Part shown: one piece after another, positions 16,236 to 24,207 of the stretch | Layout: the number at the start of each line of letters is the position of its first letter | Numbering within the stretch: position 1 is the stretch's first letter | Translations under genes and position numbers: made by a program | The notes under the pieces: model-generated | Seen by the model: the letters and a program-made list of their open reading frames with translations, nothing else | Database searches by the model: none | What the model was told of the DNA's origin: nothing | Assembly: GCF_003946245.1 (NCBI RefSeq) | Contig: NZ_RHNN01000004.1 | Location: 83,404 to 147,403 of the forward strand | Length of the DNA stretch: 64,000 bases | Direction: 5' to 3' | From: Levilactobacillus cerevisiae | GTDB lineage: Bacteria > Bacillota > Bacilli > Lactobacillales > Lactobacillaceae

Positions 16236-16424
16236 GCGCCTCCGGCATGGTGAAGATAGCCCGGAACGCTGTGGGCGGCCGCACGAAGCCTAGAGAGGGG
16301 TCTTCGTGCTTACTTTGAGCCGCTAAAGTCGCGTCTCAAAGATACCAATTCTCTAAGCAGCGGAGAACCAGCCGCTACTAAGAGAATTCCCACGGCTTAG
16401 GCTATTTTCACCATGCCTGCGGCT
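16236..16424 (+). repeat. A-type cloverleaf element, second copy of a segmental duplication
   Basis: Nearly the same as 15834-16022. The GCGGTC hairpin arm differs on both sides: CACGAAG / CTTCGTG here against CCTGAAG / CTTCAGG there, a compensating change. Flanking unique-looking sequence (TAGATTGCGGTTGAACC..GTATTGG) is also repeated, so a segment of about 390 bases was duplicated. Confidence 0.8.
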
Positions 16425-16700
16425 AGATTGCGGTTGAACCAGCCGCCAACGTGCTGTATTGGCGTGGTGTTTTCCTCTGGATGACGTGGCCTCTGGTTGA
16501 GTCAGCCTGCGATTACTCAGGCTCAAAATAACGATATGGCTGTGACTTTTGACTCGCCACTGATAGTTCGTGATTGTAATAATGATTAGTAACCATGGCT
16601 GCAATTTTGTTATTGTGGCCATTTTCAATGCTGTCGCTAAAAAGATTGGCATATCCACCCAGTAGCCAGACAGCTCACGTTTCGGGTTAAACCAACGTGA

Positions 16701-16880
16701 GCCGCAGGGAGAATGAAAATGGGCTAAGCCGTGGGAATTCCCTTGGTGGTGGGCTTTACCGCCTAGGGAATTGGTGTCTTTGAGACGTGCTCTACGGCTC
16801 AAAGCATCCCAGAGACCGCCCTTTGGCTCTGGGTGTCCGCCCACAGCGTTCCGGCCCGTTTTTCATTCTCCCGGAGGCGC
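16701..16880 (-). repeat. A-type cloverleaf element, inverted
   Basis: Reverse orientation of the two preceding A copies: GCCGCAGGGAGAATGAAAAT arm, CCGTGGGAATTCCC hairpin, CTTTGAGACG with GGCTCAAAG, a CCAGAGACCGC..GGCTCTGG hairpin, CGCCCACAGCG and CATTCTCCCGGAGGC. 16425-16700 holds duplicated flank sequence and no gene. Confidence 0.75.
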
Positions 16881-16930
16881 TGGCAACGACGCATTTAAAC
16901 CGAAAATGAGAATTAAATTAAAATTCAGGG

Positions 16931-16959
16931 TTGACAGGATTATTTTTTAATGGTTAACT
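16931..16959 (+). promoter_or_regulatory. Promoter of the second TrpXYZ-like operon
   Basis: Perfect -35 TTGACA (16931-16936), 17-base spacer, TTAACT (16954-16959). A leader of about 450 bases follows. Confidence 0.6.
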
Positions 16960-17038
16960 GAAAGATGTAAATTGATAAATGAAAGGGATTATGACTCATG
17001 AAATTAATCAGCCTAACTCATTTAAATAACCAGTTTGC

Positions 17039-17242
17039 CTTTAGCTTTTTCTTTAGATAGCGTTTGTATTCACCTCGTTGGATACGAACGCGCCGCTCAA
17101 TTGCGTTTGTATCTATCGAATAGCTAAAGTTTTTCAGCATGAACTTAGCGCCAGATAGATACGGGTATAATCTATCTGGAGAAAATATATCGGGCCCGAT
17201 ATCACCAGGTAGATTCTACTCAGAATCTATCTGGTGTTTTTT
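17039..17242 (+). promoter_or_regulatory. Structured leader with a switchable attenuator
   Basis: CTTTAGCT (17039) closes with AGCTAAAG (17122). Inside, GATACGAACGC (17081-17091) can pair with either GCGTTTGTATTC (17060) or GCGTTTGTATC (17103), two exclusive hairpins. Downstream, ATCTATCTGG (17170) pairs with CCAGATAGAT (17151) or, alternatively, with CCAGGTAGAT (17206), which belongs to the terminator stem. A 16-base palindrome ATATCGGGCCCGATAT sits between. This is the layout of a transcription-attenuation riboswitch; the ligand class is not recognised. Confidence 0.65.
17203..17242 (+). terminator. Leader attenuator terminator
   Basis: CACCAGGTAGATTC / GAATCTATCTGGTG, loop TACTCA, then TTTTTT. 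It stands 177 bases before the first start codon. Confidence 0.85.
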
Positions 17243-17302
17243 GTTTTCTCAGCAAAATTTTAGAGAGAACGGGTTACCTCCTTGGACGCAAGGGTGTGGG
17301 TA

Positions 17303-17416
17303 ATGAAGCGCTGGAAGATTGGTTGGATTTGCCAATTAAAGGACCACTTAATCGTTCGCCGTAGCTTGAAAGCGCGACGGAAAATAACCACAACACAAAC
17401 CCTTGGAGGAAATTGA
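17303..17416 (+). CDS. Possible 37-residue leader ORF
   Basis: ATG at 17303 opens MKRWKIGWICQLKDHLIVRR and ends with TGA at 17414-17416, just before the binding-protein ATG at 17419, with that gene's GGAGGA inside it. Two Trp codons are among the first eight. The ribosome site (AAGGGTG) is modest. It could couple translation or be chance. Confidence 0.25.
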   Translation: MKRWKIGWICQLKDHLIVRRSLKARRKITTTQTLGGN

Positions 17417-17418
17417 TT

Positions 17419-18390
17419 ATGAAGAAATTATTAGCAAGTAGCTTAGCATTAGTGAGTTTAGGATTGCTTTTGGCCGGATGTTCCAGCAGTACCGCTTCAA
17501 GTAGTAAGAGCAGCCTGAACGTCGGGATTTTACAGGTCGTACAACACGGCTCCCTCGATGAAGCGCGGCAAGGGTTCAAGGCCGGGCTGAAGGCCGAATT
17601 AAAGGCACACGGCAAATCAACTAAGGTGACTTACCATTACTTAAACGCTCAGGGTGATCAATCGAACCTGAACACGATGAGCCAACAATTGGTACAGCAG
17701 AAGAATGATTTGCTGGTCGGGATCGCCACACCAGCCGCCCAGGCGTTGGCCAAGAAGACGACAACCACGCCGACCCTGGTGACAGCCGTGACCGATTTGA
17801 AAGCTGCTGGCTTGGTGAAGTCCGACAGTAAGCCTCAGACCAACGTGAGTGGGACCTCCGACTTGACGCCGGTTGGCCTGCAACTGAAGCTGTTGGCTAG
17901 CATGACCAAAGGCAACAAGCCGCTTGGCATCATGTACAACTCCTCTGAAGAAAACTCCGTGCTCCAAGTTAATTTGGCAAAAGCCTACGCGAAGAAGCAC
18001 AATTTGAAATTGAAAATCGTGAGTGCCACCAGTACCAACGACGTGGCCAGTGTCTTGGCCGGCCTGACCGGTAAAGTTTCCGGCCTGTATTTACCAACCG
18101 ACAACCTGATGGCCAGCGCGATGAAGACTATCGGTGCCAAGGCGAAAGCCGCTAAGCTCCCCGTTGTGACCGGGTCAATCGAAATGGCCGAAGACGGCGG
18201 GACTGCCACTTACGGCATCAACTACTACGACTTGGGTAAGCAGACCGGGAAGATGGCCTACGACGTCTTGGAAAACAACAAGAAGCCCCAAAACATGGCC
18301 GTTCAAACGTCCAAGAAGCTGCACCTGTACGTCAACAAGGCCAACGTGAAAGCTATCGGCCTGCAAGCTAGTCAGATCAAAGAACCTTAA
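17419..18390 (+). CDS. ABC transporter substrate-binding lipoprotein, TrpX-like
   Basis: 323 residues. Signal peptide with lipobox LLAGC gives lipidated Cys21, then a Ser-rich linker and the COG2984 domain (VGILQVVQHGSLDEARQG, GIATPAAQALAKK, VSGTSDLTPVGLQLKLL, GIMYNSSEENS). It is paralogous to the minus-strand protein at 13014. GGAGGA lies 8 bases before ATG; the upstream TTG at 17413 is too close to it. First gene of a three-gene operon under the attenuator. Confidence 0.92.
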   Translation: MKKLLASSLALVSLGLLLAGCSSSTASSSKSSLNVGILQVVQHGSLDEARQGFKAGLKAELKAHGKSTKVTYHYLNAQGDQSNLNTMSQQLVQQKNDLLVGIATPAAQALAKKTTTTPTLVTAVTDLKAAGLVKSDSKPQTNVSGTSDLTPVGLQLKLLASMTKGNKPLGIMYNSSEENSVLQVNLAKAYAKKHNLKLKIVSATSTNDVASVLAGLTGKVSGLYLPTDNLMASAMKTIGAKAKAAKLPVVTGSIEMAEDGGTATYGINYYDLGKQTGKMAYDVLENNKKPQNMAVQTSKKLHLYVNKANVKAIGLQASQIKEP

Positions 18391-18407
18391 GAAAGGGGAC
18401 ACCAGTT

Positions 18408-19379
18408 ATGTTAATTACCAGTATTGGCCAAGGACTATTGTGGGCACCACTCGTTATTGGGGTGTTCCTAACGTTCCGGATTTTAGACATTCCCGATTTG
18501 ACCACCGAAGGGAGCTTTCCACTGGGGGCCGCGGTAACCGTGAGCGCCATGATCAGCGGGCAGTCGGCCGTCGTTGCTAGCTTGTTAGGCTTCCTCGCGG
18601 GGTGCCTGGCGGGCTGGGTCACCGGCATGCTCGACACGAAGCTTCACATGCCATCGCTGCTGGCGGGAATTTTAACCATGACCGGTCTGTACTCCGTGAA
18701 CATGCACGTGATGGGCAAGTCCAACGTGCCGTTGTTAAATGAAAAAGTATTGACCAACTATTTACCCGCAACCTGGTCCATTGACGGCCAAACGATTGTC
18801 GTCGGGGCAGTGGTGACGGGCGTGGTGATGGCCGTGTTGATTTGGCTGTTTAAGACGCGGCTGGGGCTATCCCTGATGGCAACAGGGGACAATCCCGCCA
18901 TGAGCGCGGCCAATGGCATTTACACCGACCGGATGGTGATTATCGGCTACATGGTGTCCAACGGGTGCATTGCGTTGTCTGGTGCCCTGATCGCTCAGAG
19001 TAACGGCTATGCCGATATTGGCATGGGGATTGGTACCATCGTGATTGGCCTGGCCTCCGTCTTAGTGGGCGAAATCTTCTTACGCGGTCGCCAAATCTGG
19101 GTGCGACTCACAGGGATGGTCGTGGGCGCCATCATCTACCGGTTCTTGTTGACGGTGGCGATGGGCCTGGGCTTCCCGGTCGACGATTTGAAAATTCTCT
19201 CCGCGGGAATCTTGGTGGTGGTCATTTGCCTGCCAATCTTGCGGACCAAGTACAAGACGCATCAACAGCTGAAACGTTACCTCAAACAGATTGGAGCCGA
19301 TGAACATGAAGCAGAATCAACCAGCAGTCTTAACCGTCAAGCATCTCCAGAAGGTCTTCTTTCCCGGGACAGTAAATGA
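18408..19379 (+). CDS. ABC transporter permease, TrpY-like
   Basis: 323 residues, same multi-helix COG4120 architecture as the protein at 12118 (FLTFRILDIPDLTTEGSFPLGAA, LMATGDNPAMSAANGI, QSNGYADIGMGIGTIVIGLAS). Its hydrophilic C-terminus is about 24 residues longer than the paralog's and runs through the first 74 bases of the ATPase gene in another frame. GAAAGGGG lies 9 bases before ATG. Confidence 0.9.
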   Translation: MLITSIGQGLLWAPLVIGVFLTFRILDIPDLTTEGSFPLGAAVTVSAMISGQSAVVASLLGFLAGCLAGWVTGMLDTKLHMPSLLAGILTMTGLYSVNMHVMGKSNVPLLNEKVLTNYLPATWSIDGQTIVVGAVVTGVVMAVLIWLFKTRLGLSLMATGDNPAMSAANGIYTDRMVIIGYMVSNGCIALSGALIAQSNGYADIGMGIGTIVIGLASVLVGEIFLRGRQIWVRLTGMVVGAIIYRFLLTVAMGLGFPVDDLKILSAGILVVVICLPILRTKYKTHQQLKRYLKQIGADEHEAESTSSLNRQASPEGLLSRDSK

Positions 19380-20079
19380 GCGCCACGTGTTAAAAAATGT
19401 CAGTCTGACGATTGAGCCGGGCGATTTCGTCGCGGTCATCGGGAATAACGGGGCGGGCAAGTCGACGCTGTTGAACACGATTGCTGGGACCTTGCCGGCT
19501 GACGCGGGTGTGTTGACCCTGGCCGGCCACGATGTCACCAAGAAGTCCGTGGCGTATCGGGCTAAATGGCTGTCACGGGTTTTCCAGGACCCCAAGATGG
19601 GCACGGCGGGGGAACTGAGCGTGGCGCAGAACCTGACGTTGGCGCAGCAGCATACGGGCAGTATGGGCCTGGGCCGCTACCGCAAGGCCAGTCAAGAGGT
19701 GGCTTACCGCGAGTTGTTGCAGACGTTGAACATGGGATTAGAGGAGCGGTTGACGACGCAGGTGAAATATTTATCTGGTGGGCAACGGCAAGCGCTCTCG
19801 TTACTGATGGCAACGTTGAGTCAACCAGATTTATTGTTGCTGGATGAGCATACTGCGGCATTAGATCCCCAGACCAGTAAAAAGGTGATGGACCTGACGC
19901 AAAAGATTGTGGAGACCAATCAGCTAACCACGATGATGATTACCCACAAAATGAGTGACGCTTTGACCTATGGTAACCGGTTGGTCATGGTCCAAGACGG
20001 CCAGGTCAAGCTGGATGTCCGTGGCGCGGCAAAGGATCACTTGCGGCAGGAAGAACTGATGTCGTTGTTTGCGGAGTAG
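19306..20079 (+). CDS. ABC transporter ATPase, TrpZ-like
   Basis: 257 residues. Walker A GNNGAGKST, signature LSGGQRQALS, Walker B LLLLDEHTAALD and MITHKMSDAL. It is the energy-coupling subunit of the operon. The start chosen is ATG at 19306, where GGAG (19293-19296) is 9 bases upstream; TTG 19291 and ATG 19300 are too close to it. The 74-base overlap with the permease reading frame is unusually long. A terminator follows at about 20196. Confidence 0.9.
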   Translation: MKQNQPAVLTVKHLQKVFFPGTVNERHVLKNVSLTIEPGDFVAVIGNNGAGKSTLLNTIAGTLPADAGVLTLAGHDVTKKSVAYRAKWLSRVFQDPKMGTAGELSVAQNLTLAQQHTGSMGLGRYRKASQEVAYRELLQTLNMGLEERLTTQVKYLSGGQRQALSLLMATLSQPDLLLLDEHTAALDPQTSKKVMDLTQKIVETNQLTTMMITHKMSDALTYGNRLVMVQDGQVKLDVRGAAKDHLRQEELMSLFAE

Positions 20080-20195
20080 GCCTAGCCGCAAGTCAATATT
20101 GTACGTGATAATGGGAGTAAATATACTTTGCAGTAGCGGGACGTGGCGGACAAACCACTCCCAGATTGTGGACAACTAAGTGCATAAGTTCAGTC

Positions 20196-20245
20196 ACTGT
20201 CGATAACTTTTCCTGAAAGGAGAATTGACAGTGGCTTTTTCTTTA
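20196..20245 (+). terminator. Terminator of the second TrpXYZ-like operon
   Basis: GTCACTGTC / GACAGTGGC with a long loop containing CTTTTCCTGAAAGG, followed by TTTTTCTTT. The rest of 20246-20340 holds nothing recognised. Confidence 0.65.
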
Positions 20246-20354
20246 GGAATGTCTGTTCTCTTTCCCTTGCTGGACGACATGTTAAACTAAAGCTTCATGC
20301 AATTTCAGTCGTTAGATGCATGATTAAAAAACTAGATCGAAAGGGGTGCAGATT

Positions 20355-20372
20355 AATAGCATTAATGCTATT
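20355..20372. promoter_or_regulatory. Operator palindrome of the HigBA-type operon
   Basis: AATAGCATTAATGCTATT is a perfect 18-base palindrome 8 bases before the toxin ATG. The encoded XRE antitoxin is the expected ligand. Confidence 0.6.
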
Positions 20373-20380
20373 ATTTACTT

Positions 20381-20728
20381 ATGGGGGAAGCTAAATTTGT
20401 TTTTTACGATCAAGGGGAGTTTAATGAGTTTTTAGATGGGCTCCCTAAAAAGGATGCTCAAAAATTGACGAAAACTATCCTACTGATTGAGAAATATGGA
20501 CTGATAACTGCTAAGAGCATGAAGTGGATTAAAAAGTTGGAAAAAAACCTTTACGAGATTCGTTCAAGTGTTGGAAACAATAGTCAACGAGCTATCTACT
20601 TTCAGTTGCAAGGTGATGTTTTTGTTATTACGCATGGTTTCACTAAGAAAACGAATCGCACACCTGAATCTGAAAAAGGTCGAGGGCGGAGTGACAGAGA
20701 ATTTTATTTAAAACACGGAGGTAAGTAA
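20381..20728 (+). CDS. higB: Type II toxin, RelE/HigB (Gp49-like) family
   Basis: 115 residues. The Gp49-like HigB fold shows in FLDGLPKKDAQKLTKTILLIEKYG, KKLEKNLYEIRSSVGNNSQRAIYF and VFVITHGFTKKTNRTPESE, the last being the usual catalytic/RNA-binding stretch. It is an mRNA interferase acting at the ribosome. The toxin-first order with the antitoxin 2 bases downstream is typical of HigBA. The ribosome site is weak, because the palindromic operator occupies the spot; expression may be kept low this way. Confidence 0.88.
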   Translation: MGEAKFVFYDQGEFNEFLDGLPKKDAQKLTKTILLIEKYGLITAKSMKWIKKLEKNLYEIRSSVGNNSQRAIYFQLQGDVFVITHGFTKKTNRTPESEKGRGRSDREFYLKHGGK

Positions 20729-20730
20729 AA

Positions 20731-21012
20731 ATGAAGTTAATTTCAATAGATGAGTATGCAGATCGCTTGCGAAAAGAAGATCCGGATTTTGACAAAGGAT
20801 TAGCTGAGGCAGAAATGAGCTTAAAGGTTGCACTGGCGGTAAAAAAATTACGTCATGAATTAGGCTTAACGCAGAAAGACTTTGCAAAATTAGTTGGAAA
20901 ATCAACGTCCACAATTGCGCGAATCGAGACTGGATTTGACAAGGCAAATTCTCAAACGTTGATTGATATTGCAGTCAAAACGCATAAGAGCTTGGATTTT
21001 CAATTTATTTAA
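20731..21012 (+). CDS. higA: HigA-type antitoxin (XRE family)
   Basis: 93 residues. The N-terminus (1-40) should neutralise the toxin. The helix-turn-helix is at about 45-90 (LRHELGLTQKDFAKLVGKSTSTIARIETG) and should bind the upstream palindrome. GGAGGTAAG lies just before ATG, a much better ribosome site than the toxin's, as expected for antitoxin excess. Confidence 0.88.
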   Translation: MKLISIDEYADRLRKEDPDFDKGLAEAEMSLKVALAVKKLRHELGLTQKDFAKLVGKSTSTIARIETGFDKANSQTLIDIAVKTHKSLDFQFI

Positions 21013-21098
21013 GTGATGTTGGACGCTTCTCTGAAGGCGTGGGACTGAACTCTGTGTGGGGGCCGATTCGCTCTACCACCCTCGTAACCATATAGTGA

Positions 21099-21145
21099 AA
21101 TGAACCGCCTTTCCCGGTAGCCATAGGGGGAAGGCGGTTCATTGT
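21099..21145. terminator. Bidirectional terminator-like hairpin
   Basis: AATGAACCGCCTTTCCC pairs with GGGGGAAGGCGGTTCATT (17-base stem), followed by TGTTT on the plus strand. It separates the HigBA unit from the broken minus-strand CPBP gene. Confidence 0.65.
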
Positions 21146-21269
21146 TTATCATGCTTTTTTTGGTGCTACTTCTGAGCGGCTACTTCTGAACACATAGAAA
21201 ATGCTCGGTAGGTACTAATTATGTGAAGCTTTGAAAGCAGTAGTCTTCGCAGCACTGGCACCAGTAACA

Positions 21270-21803
21270 CTATTGCAACCACGATATTCCCCCAAGTAAC
21301 AGAAGACTCGTCGCTAAGTTGGACGTCGCAAACTGGTTATCTGGCAGAAAGTAAGCCTCAAGGTCATTGAGAAAGTGAAACAATATTGGTCATATGAGAC
21401 TTCCCGACGCAAGATAGAGTGCGACCGCCACGAGTCCAAAACCAAAAGTTGAAAAGAGCTCGGCACTTACGTCTGTAGCGTTCAATGTTGCTAAGGAAAC
21501 TGGCACGTGATACAGCATAAATAGTAAGTTGGAGATGCCCACTGCTAGCCAAATTTCCCAAGCTCCCAGTCATCGTCCCCGATGCAAGAGCGCCATCACT
21601 AATACGCCCCGAAACCAATACTCTTCCGTGATTGCTGATCTCAACGTAAATCCTAAATTTGCTACCGTTAGGTTAGACCAGCGCAAGGTGTCCATAGATT
21701 CCGGTCGAAACACATAGATTACGTAAATTGCCAACACAAAAAGTGGGGCTATTTGCTGACGCCACGGAATGGTTGAATGGAGTGAATAGACTCGCGCAGC
21801 CAA
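21270..21803 (-). pseudogene. Broken CPBP-family intramembrane protease (two in-frame TGA stops)
   Basis: Read on the minus strand in one frame, the CPBP (Abi) fold is recognisable: FTLRSAITEEYWFRGVLVMALLHRGR, stop TGA (21572-21570), then LGAWEIWLAVGISNLLFMLYHVPVS..ASGSLI, stop TGA (21392-21390), then PILFHFLNDLEAYFLPD and on to TAG at 21270. The EExxxR, H and HxxxN/D motifs of the family all survive. The N-terminus also lacks a good start. It is a recently inactivated paralog of the gene at 22243. Confidence 0.75.
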
Positions 21804-22062
21804 TAACGATTCAGGCCGACTAGCAAGATTATGAGAAGAATATATTACTGATAAACATTATAAGTCATAAGTCGTTGAAACGTGCAGACCAGCTAACTAT
21901 CAGCCCGGATAACAAACTAAATGCTAACATCATCCGCTCCTCAAAGTTATAATAAGAATCTCCACCATCAAGTGTAGACTTTCTCCGGCTACTCTGCCAC
22001 CAGTGATGGTTTGCTAGTGATGCCAGAAATGTTGACGGTAGGCCATAACTGCGAGGGAAGAC

Positions 22063-22234
22063 AGAAAAACGCGTCTAGGACAAATCCCAGACGCGTTTTT
22101 GAGTTTGCAGTCTATATTGTTGAAACGTGTACCAGCAGGCAACTGACGTGCATTAACAGCGATACCCAAACAATCCAAGCCCAGGATTATTCGGGTATCA
22201 CCGTTAATGCATGTCAGTTAAACGCCTGCTGGCA
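22063..22234. repeat. C-type palindromic element, long form
   Basis: AACGCGTCTAGGACAAATCC pairs with its partner ATCCCAGACGCGTT, then TTGTTGAAACGTGTACCAGCAGGC and a long palindrome: GACGTGCATTAACAGCGATACC against GGTATCACCGTTAATGCATGTC, closing with GCCTGCTGGCACACTC. It is the best-preserved long C copy. 21804-22062 shows nothing else recognisable. Confidence 0.65.
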
Positions 22235-22242
22235 CACTCTTT

Positions 22243-22944
22243 TTAAATAAACGACAACAACGACAACGCATTATTCAAGAAATGCAACGTCATGTTGTAG
22301 CGCAAGTCGCGGAACTTCAGGTACGTGTATCCCAGCACCCAGCCCAACGCCGAGTACATCAGTAGCGTGAATGAGAAGCTCATCACGTGCATCATGCCAA
22401 AAATCAAACCGGACATGAAGACGCCCAGGAAGTTCATCACCCGTGAATTTTCGCGGAAGAAGTAGTTTAAGAAGATTCCCCGGAAAATGGTTTCCTCAAC
22501 TAGCGGTGCCAGTAAGACGGCGTAGGCTAAGTTCCAGAAGGGGAGTTGGACAATCTGCGTGTTCAAAGCCGTCTGGTTGGCAGGGTCACTGAGGACGTGG
22601 GTGTTGATCAACATCGACCAACCGATTTGAATTGCCAGCATCAGCACAAACAGGCCAGCTAATTGCCACGCGCGTTTTGCCGTTAACGGAGTCTTGCCAA
22701 TGTGGCGGGGGTTATTTTTCTTAAGCTGTTGCCAGTAACGCCAGGTGATAAAGGCGATGAGAAATGCCGAGTAGATCAGCATGATCCCAATCAGCCGCGT
22801 TGCCACCTGGGGATGACCGGCCTTGCCGGTGGCTGCCTGGAGGATCAGGGAGTCGACCAAATAAATGACCAGGAAGCCAATCCATTTGAGACTCCGAACC
22901 ACCCAATCACCAGCGGCCGAAAGTAGCTGCATAAACTTATTCAT
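22243..22944 (-). CDS. CPBP family intramembrane glutamic endopeptidase
   Basis: 233 residues with about six transmembrane helices. Family motifs: EETIFRGIFL (about 148-157), FGMMHVMSF (about 185-193) and FLNNALSL near the C-terminus. CPBP proteases act inside the membrane. In lactobacilli they are often linked to bacteriocin self-immunity or prenylated/peptide processing, but nothing here points to a bacteriocin locus. GGAGG lies 12 bases before ATG. It is 16 bases downstream of the VOC gene and so probably co-transcribed with it. Confidence 0.88.
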   Translation of the reverse strand: MNKFMQLLSAAGDWVVRSLKWIGFLVIYLVDSLILQAATGKAGHPQVATRLIGIMLIYSAFLIAFITWRYWQQLKKNNPRHIGKTPLTAKRAWQLAGLFVLMLAIQIGWSMLINTHVLSDPANQTALNTQIVQLPFWNLAYAVLLAPLVEETIFRGIFLNYFFRENSRVMNFLGVFMSGLIFGMMHVMSFSFTLLMYSALGWVLGYTYLKFRDLRYNMTLHFLNNALSLLSFI

Positions 22945-22960
22945 TGATTAGCGGGACCTC

Positions 22961-23344
22961 CTACTTATCGTATTTGCCAATTTCAATCAAGTTTTCGTCA
23001 GGGTCGCGGACGTAAACGGAAGTCATGGGGCCCAGCGCACCTTCTTTAGGAAGGGGACCATCCACGATTTCGACGGCGTAGTTGGTCAGATGAGATAAAA
23101 TGTTTGCCAGCGGGTCAGTCGCAATAATGGCGAAGTCCGCGCTCCCGACCAGGGGATGCTTGGCGACTGGCAAGTGGGGCGCGTCGGTTTGTTGGAAGTT
23201 GATTTTCTGCTTGCCAAGTTTGACACCGCGGCGCCCATCGCCAAATTCAATGATGGGTAAATCAAAAACTTCGTGGTACCAGCGAACGGAACGTTCTTCG
23301 TCGCTGACGGTTAAGGTGATGTGATCAATGTTACGGATATTCAT
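22961..23344 (-). CDS. VOC (glyoxalase/bleomycin resistance) family protein
   Basis: 127 residues making one vicinal-oxygen-chelate module pair. The start IDHITLTVSDEERSVRWYHEVFDLP has the metal-ligand His8. The second half has SADFAIIATDP and ends MTSVYVRDPDENLIEIGKY with the terminal Glu ligand. Enzymes of this size include fosfomycin-resistance-like and lactoylglutathione-lyase-like proteins; the substrate is unknown. First gene of a probable two-gene unit with the CPBP protease. Confidence 0.85.
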   Translation of the reverse strand: MNIRNIDHITLTVSDEERSVRWYHEVFDLPIIEFGDGRRGVKLGKQKINFQQTDAPHLPVAKHPLVGSADFAIIATDPLANILSHLTNYAVEIVDGPLPKEGALGPMTSVYVRDPDENLIEIGKYDK

Positions 23345-23403
23345 TCAGAGTCAGTCCTTTTGTTTTTTATGATTGGTTTGGTACAAAGACGGATACTTGT
23401 CGT

Positions 23404-23579
23404 CGCCTCCGGGTGGGTGAAAATAAGCCGGAACGCTGTGGGCGCCGCCTGGAGCCAAAAGGCGGTCTCCAGGCTTACTTTGAGCCGAAGGTCGCGTCTC
23501 AAAGATAGCAGTTGACTAGGCGGTAAACCGCCAAGTCAACTCCCACGGCTGTGCTTATTTTTACCCACCCTGCGGCTTA
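23404..23579 (+). repeat. A-type cloverleaf element
   Basis: GCCTCCGGGTGGGTGAAAATA / TATTTTTACCCACCCTGCGGC arms, where the variant base pairs of the arm change together. CGCTGTGGGCG, a CCTGGAG / CTCCAGG hairpin, CTTTGAGCC..GTCTCAAAG and GTTGACTNGGCGG / CCGCCAAGTCAAC hairpin. Confidence 0.8.
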
Positions 23580-23740
23580 CATGGATGTGGCTGGCGACAA
23601 GCGAAGACTCAAAAGCAACCGTCTGCTTTCCGCTGTCCCGGGTGTATGTGGTGTGAGTCGATTTGATTTTGTTTTGGTGCAGTGTAGCACGGCATTTACA
23701 ATCGCCTGGGACCCGTTAAAAACGTTAATGCCATGGTAAG

Positions 23741-23923
23741 CCGTTCCCGCCGGCGGATTCAAGATCCCCTGCTGTGGGGTCGGTTCCAGCCTGAGGAGCG
23801 GTCTGCCACCTCGACTTTGCGCCTGAGGGACGGTCGCAAAGGTCGCCCCATGTTCTAAACTGAGGAAAGCACTCAGCTAAGAACGTCGACACAGCTGGGG
23901 CTCTTGATCCGCCTCTGGTCACT
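23741..23923 (+). repeat. B-type cloverleaf element
   Basis: Left arm CCGTTCCCGCCGGCGGATTC, then AAGATCCCC, CTGCTGTGGGG, CTTTGCGCC..GTCGCAAAG, CCCCATG, the ACTGAG/CTCAG hairpin, GTCGACACAGC, and right arm GGGGCTCTTGATCCGCC. The H2 stem is changed on both sides (CTTTGCG / CGCAAAG) relative to the usual CTTTGAG / CTCAAAG. Confidence 0.78.
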
Positions 23924-24207
23924 CAAATTTGCCATGATGTTGACAATGATTAAATTGCTACTGTCCATATGGCCGTTACTGGCGACGAAACGTGTGGGCG
24001 TAGAAACAATCACCCGCACAGCCGTCGTTATTGACAGCTGAAGCGCTAGAGTATGAAATCTACCATGTTGGATTCCTTTGCGTTCAACCTGTAGTGGTTA
24101 GTCAACTGGCCAGTTAATTGTGGAATATGGGAAAGTTCAGTCCACACTCTCGGCGAAAAAATCACGATTAGCGTAATGGTCACTTCACTGTGGTTTAATC
24201 GCGTGTT
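23924..24207. other. Intergenic stretch without recognisable genes
   Basis: No start codon with ribosome site and no convincing reading frame. Contents are degenerate; the flanks are repeat elements on both sides. Confidence 0.4.

Noticed and set aside
15834..16880. Repeats as a CRISPR array
   Set aside because: Units are about 190 bases, palindromic, in both orientations and unevenly spaced. No cas genes are present.
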